DNA from: Bacteroidales bacterium | GTDB taxonomy: Bacteria > Bacteroidota > Bacteroidia > Bacteroidales > GCA-2748055 | DNA length: 64,000 nucleotides | Assembly: GCA_016936975.1 (NCBI GenBank) | Contig: JAFGWU010000097.1 | Coordinates: 16,461 to 80,460, forward strand | Direction of reading: 5' to 3' | Part shown: piece after piece, positions 54,991 to 63,479 of the stretch | How the letters are laid out: the number at the start of each line of letters is the position of its first letter | How positions within the stretch are numbered: position 1 is the stretch's first letter | Notes under the pieces: model-generated | The model's database searches: none | What the model was told of the DNA's origin: nothing | The model's input: the letters and a program-made list of their open reading frames with translations, nothing else | Translations under genes and position numbers: made by a program

Positions 54991-57000
54991 TTAATCCGAT
55001 ACGCTTAATTTGCAGATGGAGCGTTCCCCGTTATCCGATTCCATGATCACGAGGTAGATACCGTTGTCGAAGTTGCTGACATCCAGCGTACAGGAATGAT
55101 TTTTCCCGGGAAAGATCTTCGTAATAATCTGTCTCCCGAAGAGGTCGGTGACGTGAATGGTGCCTGGGATTTCGCCGGAAAGGATAGAAACCATACCGGA
55201 AGCGGGATTGGGGTACAGTTCAAATCCGAGTGTGGGAATGTTCCGGCCGTGTTCATCCGAAACCGTGGATGTAATGGTGATAGCCCCAAGGTTAAACCCG
55301 CCTGTGTTAAAGTCTATTTTCATTACGGTATCCGATTCCGTCAGGAACGCTTTTCCCGCATCGATTGTCGTAAAACTATTCCAGCCGCCGGTATTGCTTA
55401 CAGTAATGCCATTAAGCACCTCAACATCATTGAGTTCAATGGAAAAAGGTCCGCCCGATATACTGTTTGTGGCCACATGGAACATGAATCTGTAGGAACC
55501 TGCCGATTCCACATTCACACTGTATTTTAACCACTCTCCGGAGTAGATCATTTTTACAATGGGATTACCGTCATCGTTATAATCTGTATCCACCCCTTCA
55601 TCCTGCCGGGGCCCGGGACCCTGGTTCCGGCTTGATAAATCGTGATAGGCAATACCTTCCCCCCCGTAATCATATTCCGTGGCATTCCATACCCCGGGAA
55701 TGGAATGAGGAAGGTAAGGATCGGGATACGGGTACTGTCCCTTTTGAAAAACATCTGAATCAAAGGTTTTGGTTCCACAGCTGTTTTCAATGGTCAGGGA
55801 GACCCAGGAAAATTCCTCCCCCCAGTTAACCAGGATGGAATCGGTTCCCTGTCCCTCAACGATCACGGCATCATCGGGGACGCTCCAGTTGTAAGATGTT
55901 TCTGCCATTTTAGCAGTATAAAAACAGATGCCGGTCTGATTTTCTTCAATAAACATGGGACCGTGAATTTTATTTTCAATCGCTACAGGGAGAGATAATT
56001 CATAGGTTTTACAGATACCGGTCAGGCTGCATTGAACCTCTCCCTCAGCGCATCCCCAGTTGACCGTAATCTGCTCCGTACCCTGTCCGCTTATGATCTC
56101 CGCATCATCGGGTAAGCTCCACAGATAATCCCAGATTTCAAAATAGGGAACGGAATAACGGTTATTCATACTTCTTTCTGCAACTAAGGTATCTCCAGCT
56201 ATTTCAGGAGTAACATCAGATTTATAAACCCTTATGTAATCAACCTCCATGGTCTGCGGAAAGACGCTGGTCGTATCGGGGTATCCCGGCCAATTCCCTC
56301 CGACAGCAATATTCAGGATCATAAAGAAATTATGGTGAAATTCACTTAATCCGGGATCCGTGATATTCAGAGCGTGAAACTGTTTACCATCCATGAACCA
56401 TGTGATTTTCTGAGGGGTCCATTCCACGGAAAAAATGTGGAAGGTATCGGCGTATATCCCTGAGTCAAGAGCGATGCTGCCGCCATACATGGCATGAGAG
56501 CCGTTATTATCCCAGTGCCCGGTCCCGTAAATCACATGGTCACTGTCTTCTCCTCCCACAAGCTCCATAATATCGATTTCCCCGCAGGCCGGCCAGCCGA
56601 CGGAGTATATATTCTCTCCCAGGAGCCAGAAAGCGGGCCAGATTCCTTGGCTGTAGGGCAGTTTCAGCCGTCCTTCGATCTTCCCGTACTGAAACTCAAA
56701 CTTGTCCCTTGTAATCAGCCTGCTGGAAGTATAGTCACTTCCGTCATAAGATTCGTTAATTGCAGTAATGGTGAGTCGGCCATCCTCAACCCATGCATTA
56801 TCGGGATCGTTGGCTTTGTAATACTGCAGTTCATTATTCCCCCATCCGCCTGCACCGGTCTCAAAGGTCCAGGTGTCTTCGTCGGGGAACCCGGTATAGT
56901 TAAACTCTTCTGACCAGTACAATTCGTAGCACTGCCCGAGAAGGGGCGCCATTATGAGGAATAAGGCGCCGAAACCAATAAAAATTAATTTTCTGTACAT
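54991..57000 (-). CDS. GH16 laminarinase-like enzyme with PKD-like, CBM6-like and T9SS domains
   Basis: Signal peptide 1-23. The GH16 catalytic domain spans about 25-265 with E141-I-D143-I-M-E146, the ExDxxE motif, and WPAFWLLGENIYSVGWPACG typical of beta-1,3-glucanases. Two PKD/Ig-like modules follow at about 275-420, recognisable by the duplicated VNWGCAEGEVQCSLTG and VNWGEEFSWVSLTIEN texts. A CBM6-like module lies at about 435-585 (GEWLKYSVNVESAGSYRFMFHVA). A T9SS type A tail (LGFELYPNPASGMVSIL to the end) would attach or release it at the surface. The length is 669 residues. Confidence 0.92.
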   Translation of the reverse strand: MYRKLIFIGFGALFLIMAPLLGQCYELYWSEEFNYTGFPDEDTWTFETGAGGWGNNELQYYKANDPDNAWVEDGRLTITAINESYDGSDYTSSRLITRDKFEFQYGKIEGRLKLPYSQGIWPAFWLLGENIYSVGWPACGEIDIMELVGGEDSDHVIYGTGHWDNNGSHAMYGGSIALDSGIYADTFHIFSVEWTPQKITWFMDGKQFHALNITDPGLSEFHHNFFMILNIAVGGNWPGYPDTTSVFPQTMEVDYIRVYKSDVTPEIAGDTLVAERSMNNRYSVPYFEIWDYLWSLPDDAEIISGQGTEQITVNWGCAEGEVQCSLTGICKTYELSLPVAIENKIHGPMFIEENQTGICFYTAKMAETSYNWSVPDDAVIVEGQGTDSILVNWGEEFSWVSLTIENSCGTKTFDSDVFQKGQYPYPDPYLPHSIPGVWNATEYDYGGEGIAYHDLSSRNQGPGPRQDEGVDTDYNDDGNPIVKMIYSGEWLKYSVNVESAGSYRFMFHVATNSISGGPFSIELNDVEVLNGITVSNTGGWNSFTTIDAGKAFLTESDTVMKIDFNTGGFNLGAITITSTVSDEHGRNIPTLGFELYPNPASGMVSILSGEIPGTIHVTDLFGRQIITKIFPGKNHSCTLDVSNFDNGIYLVIMESDNGERSICKLSVSD

Positions 57001-57153
57001 GAAGACCTGTTTTTTAAGTAATACGAAGACGGTCCTGGTTTATCTTACGAATATAGGAAAAAAGGATAAACAGTGGAATTAAAGTACACTGAGTTATTAC
57101 GGGGATTATGCCGTTCATTCATACTTCCCGGCATGCAGCAAATCATATTTTCA

Positions 57154-57183
57154 TTGTAAATTTGAAAGGAGCTGTTAATTTTG
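57154..57183 (+). promoter_or_regulatory. Promoter of the carbamoyltransferase gene
   Basis: TTG (57154-57156), a 19-bp spacer and TAATTTTG (57176-57183) fit the consensus, about 30 bp before the TTG start codon. A second TAAATTTG at 57157-57164 has no partner element. Confidence 0.5.
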
Positions 57184-57213
57184 GATGGCATATAATACTT
57201 AATACAATCTATT

Positions 57214-59070
57214 TTGGTAATACTGGGTATATCTGCTTTTTACCACGATTCGGCGGCCGCCATAATCCGCGATGGAGAGGTCATTGCAGCAGTCCAGGAG
57301 GAGCGGTTCACCAGGAAGAAACACGATAACGGTTTCCCGGGAAATGCTGTCCGTTTCTGCATGGAATATTCGGGATATATCATTGACGATCTCGATGCCA
57401 TTGCATTTTACGACAAACCGTTCCTGAAATTTGAACGGATACTGGAGACTTATTACAATTTTGCTCCAAAAGGATTAAGAAGCTTTACGAAATCGATGCC
57501 AGTCTGGATTCGTGAGAAGATCTTCATGCGAAAGGTCATCATGGATGAACTGAAAAAGATTGCTCCTATTAACGGGAGAAAGATCAGGTTACTGTTCCCG
57601 GAGCACCATGTTTCTCATGCGGCAAGTGCATTTTTTACCTCCTCATTTAAAGAAGCGGGCATTCTCACTATCGACGGGGTGGGTGAGTGGGCGACCTGCA
57701 CCATCTCGAAGGGAAGCGGCAATTCTATTGAGATATTGCGAGAGCTGAGGTTCCCGGATTCCGTGGGATTGCTCTATTCAGCCTTCACCTATTACCTGGG
57801 ATTCAGGGTCAATTCGGGGGAATATAAACTAATGGGGCTCGCTCCTTATGGAAACCCTGGTTCCGAAAGAACAAAATATTTTATTGAAACAATTAAAACC
57901 CGCCTTGTTGATATGAAGGAAGATGGTTCAATCAGGCTTAACCAGCACTATTTTTCCTATGCCACAGGTCTGAAGATGACCCATAACAAGCGGTGGGCCG
58001 GATTGTTCGGATTGGAACGGCGGCTTCCGGAAGGACCTATCAGTCAGGATCATTGCGATTTGGCCTATGCCATCCAGTTTGTTACTGAAGAGATCGTTGC
58101 GAACCTGGCGAAAGAGACGCTGAGAATCTCGGGGAGTGAACAGCTGTGCCTTGCCGGAGGGGTTGCGTTAAATTGTGTGGCAAACGGAAAACTTCTGAAA
58201 AATGGTATTGTAAAGAATATATATATCCAGCCTGCAGCAGGCGATGCCGGGGGGGCGGTTGGTGCGGCGCTTGCGGTCCATCATATCTATTTCGGAAAAG
58301 AGCGGGGCAATTGCACCAGCGAAGCCATGAAATACGCATACCTCGGACCCGGCTATACGAACAGGGAAATTGAAATTTTCCTGCGCCGGGCCGGGGCGGA
58401 TTATATCTTCCTGGATGATGAAGCTCTGCCTGAAACGGTAGCCGCATATATCCATGACGGGCTGGTGGTGGGATGGTTCCAGGGACGGATGGAGTTCGGA
58501 CCGAGGGCGCTGGGCAACCGGAGCATTCTCGGTGATGCCACGAACCCTGAGATGCAGAAAAGAATGAACCTTAAAATTAAATACCGGGAGAGCTTCAGGC
58601 CCTTTGCACCGTCGGTTCTGACAGAAAAATGCAGCCAGTATTTTGATATAAAAACCGAGTCCCCCTATATGCTGCTTGTCGGGGATGTGGTTCAGAGCCG
58701 GAGAAAACCAATTCCCGATAATTACTTCGGGCTCGCTCATCACGAACGGCTCCAGGTGCCCCGTGCGGATATCCAATCGGTAACGCATGTTGATTTTTCT
58801 GCCCGGATCCAGTCGGTCACCAGGGAATCCAATGAACGGTTCTATAAACTCATCAGGGCATATGAAGCATTGAGCGGCTGTGCCGTCATTATCAATACAA
58901 GTTTTAACGTTCGGGGGGAGCCCATTGTCAATACTCCTGAAGAAGCCTACCGCTGCTTTATGAGTACCGAAATGGATGTGCTCGTCCTGGGTAATTATGT
59001 GTGTACCGGGAAAGAAAAAGCTTCCCATAAAAATAATGGGTATTTGAAAAAATATCAGTCTGAAGATTAG
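57214..59070 (+). CDS. O-carbamoyltransferase, NodU/CmcH family
   Basis: This gene has a TTG start at 57214; no ATG lies between the in-frame stop at 57193 and the conserved VILGISAFYHDSAAAI opening. The N-terminal Kae1-like domain has VQEERFTRKKHD, HHVSHAASAFFTS and GVGEWATC. The C-terminal domain carries GWFQGRMEFGPRALGNRSIL and INTSFNVRGEPIVNTPEEA. It transfers a carbamoyl group from carbamoyl phosphate to a hydroxyl of a small molecule or sugar. The 618-residue length is full. It is followed by an SxtJ-like membrane gene, a common pairing. The acceptor is not indicated by the neighbours. Confidence 0.92.
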   Translation: MVILGISAFYHDSAAAIIRDGEVIAAVQEERFTRKKHDNGFPGNAVRFCMEYSGYIIDDLDAIAFYDKPFLKFERILETYYNFAPKGLRSFTKSMPVWIREKIFMRKVIMDELKKIAPINGRKIRLLFPEHHVSHAASAFFTSSFKEAGILTIDGVGEWATCTISKGSGNSIEILRELRFPDSVGLLYSAFTYYLGFRVNSGEYKLMGLAPYGNPGSERTKYFIETIKTRLVDMKEDGSIRLNQHYFSYATGLKMTHNKRWAGLFGLERRLPEGPISQDHCDLAYAIQFVTEEIVANLAKETLRISGSEQLCLAGGVALNCVANGKLLKNGIVKNIYIQPAAGDAGGAVGAALAVHHIYFGKERGNCTSEAMKYAYLGPGYTNREIEIFLRRAGADYIFLDDEALPETVAAYIHDGLVVGWFQGRMEFGPRALGNRSILGDATNPEMQKRMNLKIKYRESFRPFAPSVLTEKCSQYFDIKTESPYMLLVGDVVQSRRKPIPDNYFGLAHHERLQVPRADIQSVTHVDFSARIQSVTRESNERFYKLIRAYEALSGCAVIINTSFNVRGEPIVNTPEEAYRCFMSTEMDVLVLGNYVCTGKEKASHKNNGYLKKYQSED

Positions 59071-59133
59071 TTTTGAAAAGGGTTTAAAGCAAACGCCGGG
59101 GATGAGGAATAAAATATATAACCAGTTAAATGC

Positions 59134-59493
59134 ATGAATATAAACAGAAAACAGGTACTTGAGATCAATCTTGCCCTGGTGGTAGTCAGCATCATTTTCC
59201 ATTTCATCACGGGAAGCGATGTTTTCATTTACATTGCAGGCGGACTGGGCCTGGTGACCCTGTTCATCGATCCGCTTGCAAGACTGGTAACCCTGCTCTG
59301 GATGTGGTTCGGCCGATTGATGGGTGGGATTCTGTCTTACATCGTTCTGACGATGATCTTTATATTCATCCTCACCCCGGTGGCTGTACTCTTCAAACTG
59401 ACCGGGAGATCAAAAAAGGCTTTCGACGAAACCACCTACTTTTCCCTGAGGAATGGTAAGATCAAGCCCGGGGATTTCGAGAATCCGTGGTAG
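59134..59493 (+). CDS. SxtJ-family membrane protein
   Basis: This is a 119-residue protein with three to four hydrophobic segments (LALVVVSIIFHFI, VFIYIAGGLGLVTLFI, MGGILSYIVLTMIFIFILTPVAVLFKL) and a polar tail (FDETTYFSLRNGKIKPGDFENPW). SxtJ-type proteins accompany carbamoyltransferases such as SxtI in saxitoxin clusters and in many environmental genomes; their job is unknown. The third usual partner, a DUF5989-type peptide of about 50 residues, was not found in the 63-bp gap or just downstream. Confidence 0.8.
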   Translation: MNINRKQVLEINLALVVVSIIFHFITGSDVFIYIAGGLGLVTLFIDPLARLVTLLWMWFGRLMGGILSYIVLTMIFIFILTPVAVLFKLTGRSKKAFDETTYFSLRNGKIKPGDFENPW

Positions 59494-59498
59494 GAAAA

Positions 59499-59590
59499 GG
59501 TTCAAGGTTCGCTTACTCGCCCATTCGCCCAATCGCTTTTATCCTTCGAAGCCTCTGGCGAAGGAGGACCATACGCCTTAATCGCTTACC
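59499..59590. repeat. Intergenic repeat locus B: octamers with palindromic insert
   Basis: GGTTCAAGGTTC at 59499-59510 is followed by the octamers TCGCCCAT (59517), TCGCCCAA (59525) and TCGCTTTT (59533). A palindromic unit comes next: TCCTTCG (59542-59548), loop AAGCCTCTGG, CGAAGGA (59559-59565), and the locus ends with GCCTTAATCGCTTA. The stop codon of the epimerase gene (59578-59580) lies inside. Confidence 0.8.
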
Positions 59591-60723
59591 GTTCCGAACT
59601 TCAGGATCGTTTGCGAAGTGAAGGTTTCACCGGGCCTTAATATGGTATTCGGAAACTCCGGTTGATTGGGAGAATCGGGAAAGTGTTGTGTTTCAAGACA
59701 CATTCCGTAGTGTTTAACATATAACTCATCGCCCGATTTCAATGTCCCGTCAAGGAAATTTCCCGAATAGAACTGGATTCCGGGCTCGGTGGTGGTCACT
59801 TCAACAAACCGGCCTGTTTTGGGATCGGAGAGTCGGGCAGCAAGTACCTTTTCCCCCTCTTTTTTGTCGAGAACAAAATTATGGTCGTAGCCTCCTTCAA
59901 CCTGGTCAATCCGTTCTCCGATAACATGTGGTTCGGTGAAGTCGAACGGTGTTCCTTCGACCGGGGCAATCTCACCGGTCGGAATTAATTCTGCGTTGAC
60001 AGGCGTGTAGTGTGAAGCATTCAGATACAATACATGATCCAGAATGGTTCCTTCACCTGCAAGATTGAAGTAGGCATGATTTGTCAGATTGATGGGTGTC
60101 GCTTTGTCTGTCCTGGCTTCATAGGTTATGATCAGCTGATCCATATGCAATTCATAAGTTACCACCACATCGAGGTTCCCCGGATATCCTTCCTCGCCGT
60201 CCGGGCTATGGTAGGATAATTTCAGGGCTGTTCTGTCAACGGAGGAGATAACTTCGGGAGTCCAGACCACTTTATCAAATCCCTTAATGCCTCCGTGAAG
60301 GGTATTATTACCGTCGTTTTTTGCCAGAAGGAACGATTTTGCTTCCAGCTCAAATGTGGCATTGGCTATGCGGTTCCCATATCTTCCTATTATAGCTCCG
60401 AAATAGGGATGTCCGTTGATGTATTGCTGAAGATTGTCAAATCCCAGCAGAATGTTAACGGATTTTCCGTCCTTCCCGGGAGTATGAATTTCAGTGATAA
60501 TGCCGCCATAATTGGTTATTTTAACCGTGATACCCGTTTCACTCTTCAGGGTGAAGAGCATGGCTGAATCCCCGTCGGGGGTCAATCCAAAAAAGGATTG
60601 TTCAACTGTTCCCCTGGCCCGGGTTTCAGTTTCACCGGATGTTTTACGGCTTTTACAGGCAGTTACGGTTATCATCATAATTAAGGAAAAAGAAATAACA
60701 GCAGTTAATGTTTTGTTTTTCAT
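59578..60723 (-). CDS. galM: Aldose 1-epimerase lipoprotein
   Basis: The start is the ATG at 60723, giving a lipoprotein signal (MITVTAC, Cys about residue 22); the frame is open upstream. It is a galactose mutarotase fold: TVKITNYGGIITEIHTPG-like opening, GAIIGRYGNRIANATF, NDGNNTLHGGIKGFDKVVW, NLTNHAYFNLAG with the catalytic His, and Glu in the EPGIQFYSGNFLDG region. It interconverts anomers of aldoses. Surface or periplasmic placement by lipidation fits polysaccharide users. 381 residues. It is flanked downstream by repeat locus B. Confidence 0.92.
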   Translation of the reverse strand: MKNKTLTAVISFSLIMMITVTACKSRKTSGETETRARGTVEQSFFGLTPDGDSAMLFTLKSETGITVKITNYGGIITEIHTPGKDGKSVNILLGFDNLQQYINGHPYFGAIIGRYGNRIANATFELEAKSFLLAKNDGNNTLHGGIKGFDKVVWTPEVISSVDRTALKLSYHSPDGEEGYPGNLDVVVTYELHMDQLIITYEARTDKATPINLTNHAYFNLAGEGTILDHVLYLNASHYTPVNAELIPTGEIAPVEGTPFDFTEPHVIGERIDQVEGGYDHNFVLDKKEGEKVLAARLSDPKTGRFVEVTTTEPGIQFYSGNFLDGTLKSGDELYVKHYGMCLETQHFPDSPNQPEFPNTILRPGETFTSQTILKFGTVSD

Positions 60724-60824
60724 GATTGGTTTTATGATTAAGTTATCAGTTAATGGAAAATTTATTTGTCTTAATAACGGCATGTAATTTATGCATTTTT
60801 AAGCTAATACACCAGAGTTCTGAT

Positions 60825-60917
60825 TCGCCCAATAATCCTTCGTTACGATCCCGATAGTATCGGGACGGGACTTCGGATTACCCAGTCGCTCATTTGCCTA
60901 TTCGCCTATTCGCCCCA
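60825..60917. repeat. Intergenic repeat locus C: octamers around a large palindrome
   Basis: The octamer TCGCCCAA (60825) leads into a palindrome bounded by TAATCC (60833-60838) and GGATTA (60875-60880), with the core CCCGATA-G-TATCGGG (60850-60864). Four octamers follow: TCGCTCAT (60886), TTGCCTAT (60894), TCGCCTAT (60902) and TCGCCCCA (60910). The dihydroorotase stop codon (60906-60908) is inside the third. Confidence 0.8.
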
Positions 60918-62255
60918 TCCAAACTCCAGACGCTCACCCCTCACCATTTCATTAAAAAAGCCTTCCTTATAAACCAGGCAGCCGTTTACCCAGGTATGAG
61001 TAACCCTCGAGTGAAATATTTGCCCCTCCATGGGTGACCATCGGCATTTGTAATACAGGTTTTGTTTTCCGACCTTCCATTCACAATTCCTGTCAATGAG
61101 CGCCAGGTCTGCTTTAAAACCGGGCTCTATAAATCCTCTTGATTTGATCCTGAACAGTCGGGCCGGTGCATGGCACATTTTTTCGACAACCTTTTCGGGT
61201 GTAATTCTGCCCTGGTGTGCCAGTTCCATCATGGCGGCCAGAGAGTGCTGAATCATTGGTCCGCCTGAGGGTGACTCAAAATAGTTGTTTTGTTTCTCCT
61301 CGATGGTATGCGGGGCATGATCGGTCGCTACCACGTCGATCTGGTCATTAAGCAAAGCCTCCATCAGGGAATCCCTGTCATGGGCTGTTTTTACAGCAGG
61401 ATTCCATTTCAGGAGCATTCCTTTGGTATTGTAATGTTCATCCGTAAACCAAAGGTGGTGAATACATGCCTCCGCGGTAATATGCTTACGGTCGAAATCG
61501 TTATCTGCCTGAAACAGGCCTGTTTCTTTTGCAGTGGAAAGGTGCAGTATATGCAGACGGGTGCCAAATTTGCGGGCCAGACGGACTGCAAGGGAAGATG
61601 ACTTATAGCAGGCTTCCGAACTTCTTATTTCAGGATGGAGATAAACAGGTATAAGCTCGCCGAATTCCTTCCTATATTTCTGGATATTTTTTTGGATGGT
61701 GTTTTCATCCTCACAGTGGGCAACCAGGAGAGCGGGAGACTCTTTGAAGATTTGTTCCAGTATGTTCAGGTCATCAACCAGCATGTTGCCTGTGGAAGAA
61801 CCCATGAAGATTTTTACGCCACAGTTTTTCGAGGGATCGAGGTTTCTGATCTCTTCGAGGTTATTATTGGTTGCTCCCAGGTAAAAAGAGTAATTTGCAA
61901 AAGAGGTTTCGGCAGCCCGTTTATATTTTTTTTCCAGCTCTTCAATGGAGATAACCTGGGGAATGGTGTTCGGCATTTCCATGTACGAGGTTACTCCTCC
62001 GGCGACAGCTGCCCTGGATTCCGTAAATATAGTGGCTTTATGAGTGAGTCCGGGTTCGCGGAAGTGAACATGCTCGTCAATAACTCCGGGGATCAGTGTC
62101 TGGCCTTTTGCATCGATAACTTCGGCATAGTCGGATTCCACACCGGGTACTCCTTCGCTCACAACCTTGATGACGCCTCCGCGTACCAGGACAAATCCAT
62201 AAAAGGTCTTCCCCCTGTTAATTATGGCAGCATTTTTTATAAGGTAGTTGTTCAT
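60906..62255 (-). CDS. pyrC: Dihydroorotase
   Basis: This zinc amidohydrolase of pyrimidine synthesis closes carbamoyl-aspartate to dihydroorotate. Metal ligands are visible: HVHFREPG near residue 61, the carboxylated lysine region GVKIFMGSSTGN, HCEDE, HILHLSTAKE and VATDHAPHT. The 449-residue length fits the class I (PyrC/AllB-like) enzymes; an allantoinase or hydantoinase is a less likely alternative. It lies upstream of the epimerase across repeat locus C. Its last residues (WGE) are encoded by the octamer repeat. Confidence 0.88.
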   Translation of the reverse strand: MNNYLIKNAAIINRGKTFYGFVLVRGGVIKVVSEGVPGVESDYAEVIDAKGQTLIPGVIDEHVHFREPGLTHKATIFTESRAAVAGGVTSYMEMPNTIPQVISIEELEKKYKRAAETSFANYSFYLGATNNNLEEIRNLDPSKNCGVKIFMGSSTGNMLVDDLNILEQIFKESPALLVAHCEDENTIQKNIQKYRKEFGELIPVYLHPEIRSSEACYKSSSLAVRLARKFGTRLHILHLSTAKETGLFQADNDFDRKHITAEACIHHLWFTDEHYNTKGMLLKWNPAVKTAHDRDSLMEALLNDQIDVVATDHAPHTIEEKQNNYFESPSGGPMIQHSLAAMMELAHQGRITPEKVVEKMCHAPARLFRIKSRGFIEPGFKADLALIDRNCEWKVGKQNLYYKCRWSPMEGQIFHSRVTHTWVNGCLVYKEGFFNEMVRGERLEFGWGE

Positions 62256-62256
62256 A

Positions 62257-62525
62257 GTTTAAGGCTCAAGATTTAAGGTTCAGGGTTCCCGGTTCAGGGT
62301 TCAGGGTTCAGGGTTTCCGGTTCCAGGTTTCCCGGTTGACCCTTCATGATATAGGTTGCCCCTTTAATTTAAACTTAATTCTTGATAATATTTTTGATTC
62401 AATATGATAATACAGTGTTATTATTTTTCCTTTATTTGAATTCACTTGCCCATTCGCTTTTATCCTCCAAAGCCTCTGGCGAAGGCGGACCAATCGCCCA
62501 CTCGCTTAATCGCCCATTCGCCTGT
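62257..62525. repeat. Intergenic repeat locus D: GGTTCAG heptamers plus octamers with palindromic insert
   Basis: At 62257-62338 there are seven-base repeats of GGTTCAG with variants (GGTTCCC, GGTTTCC). From 62446 come TTGCCCAT and TCGCTTTT, then the same insert as locus B (ATCCTCCAAAGCCTCTGGCG, 62462 onward, then AAGGCGGACCA), and TCGCCCAC (62494), TCGCTTAA (62502), TCGCCCAT (62510) and TCGCCTGT (62518). The mannosyltransferase stop (62506-62508) lies within. No gene is seen in this 250-bp gap. Confidence 0.8.
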
Positions 62526-63246
62526 ATCTCCTGAAGATGCTGCTCCACTTCATCCAGATCACTCCCCATATGGCTTCGCTGACTATCTTTCCGCTCATTT
62601 TTGAGGAGCCCTCTTTTCTATCCGTAAATATAATAGGTAATTCAACAACATTAAAACCGTATTTCCAGGCTGTGAATTTCATTTCAATCTGAAACGCATA
62701 CCCTTTGAAACGTATGTCATCCAGGTTAATGGTTTCCAGGACCTTTCTTTTGTAGCAAACAAATCCTGCTGTGGCATCGCGTATTTTCATGCGGGTTATG
62801 AACCGGACATATACGGAAGCGAAATAGGAAATGATCACCCGGCTCATGGGCCAGTTTATCACGTTTACGCCGGAGATATAGCGTGAACCGATAGAAACAT
62901 CGGCCCGGTTGTGTTCACAGGCGTTAAAGAGTCTGGGGAGGTCATTGGGATCATGTGAAAAATCTGCATCCATTTCACAGATATACTCATAGCCGTTTTT
63001 GAGGGCCCATTTGAAGCCGGTTATATATGCTGTTCCGAGGCCCTGTTTCCCGGGGCGGGAGAGGATATGGAGCCTGTCCGTATAATCTGATTGCCGTTTT
63101 TTAACCTCATCGGCGGTTCCGTCGGGAGAATGGTCATCGACCACCATCAGGTGGCAGTTAACAGGAAGCCTCATTACGGCTTCGATAATCCTGCCGATGT
63201 TTTCGATCTCGTTATATGTAGGAATGATAACCAGTTTGTTGCTCAT
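62506..63246 (-). CDS. Polyprenol monophosphomannose synthase-like GT2
   Basis: This is a DPM1-type glycosyltransferase of 246 residues without membrane helices. It opens with LVIIPTYNEIENIGRII, has the Asp motifs VVDDHSPDGTADEV and EMDADFSHDP, and GSRYISGVNVINWP followed by a RDATAGFVCYKR block. It transfers a hexose, mostly mannose, from the nucleotide sugar to polyprenyl phosphate. The last residues (MGD) and stop codon are made of octamer repeat. Confidence 0.92.
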   Translation of the reverse strand: MSNKLVIIPTYNEIENIGRIIEAVMRLPVNCHLMVVDDHSPDGTADEVKKRQSDYTDRLHILSRPGKQGLGTAYITGFKWALKNGYEYICEMDADFSHDPNDLPRLFNACEHNRADVSIGSRYISGVNVINWPMSRVIISYFASVYVRFITRMKIRDATAGFVCYKRKVLETINLDDIRFKGYAFQIEMKFTAWKYGFNVVELPIIFTDRKEGSSKMSGKIVSEAIWGVIWMKWSSIFRRYRRMGD

Positions 63247-63391
63247 CCGGATGGGGGATAACCGTTACATGGCAAAATTAGTTTTTTTTCGTTTTTAATT
63301 CGGATCAGGGGTAATATTCGGATCGGGTTTTTTTATTAAAACACTGATATTAAATCATATAAAAAATATTTAATTTTTTCCGTAATTTTTA

Positions 63392-63424
63392 TTTGGAGAA
63401 TAGAAATTAAAGTGTTTATCTTTG
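63392..63424 (+). promoter_or_regulatory. rRNA promoter P1
   Basis: TTTG (63392-63395), 21-bp spacer, TATCTTTG (63417-63424). The preceding 60 bp (63330-63390) is very AT-rich, like an UP-type region. Confidence 0.8.
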
Positions 63425-63479
63425 CATCCGCTTTGAAAAAGCAATGTTCTTAAAAATACGAATTTTGTAGGTAAATTTA

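Noticed and set aside
58168..59202. A 344-residue open frame on the minus strand
   Set aside because: It is antisense to the well-supported carbamoyltransferase gene, has no recognisable domain or leader and is explained by the codon bias of the sense gene.
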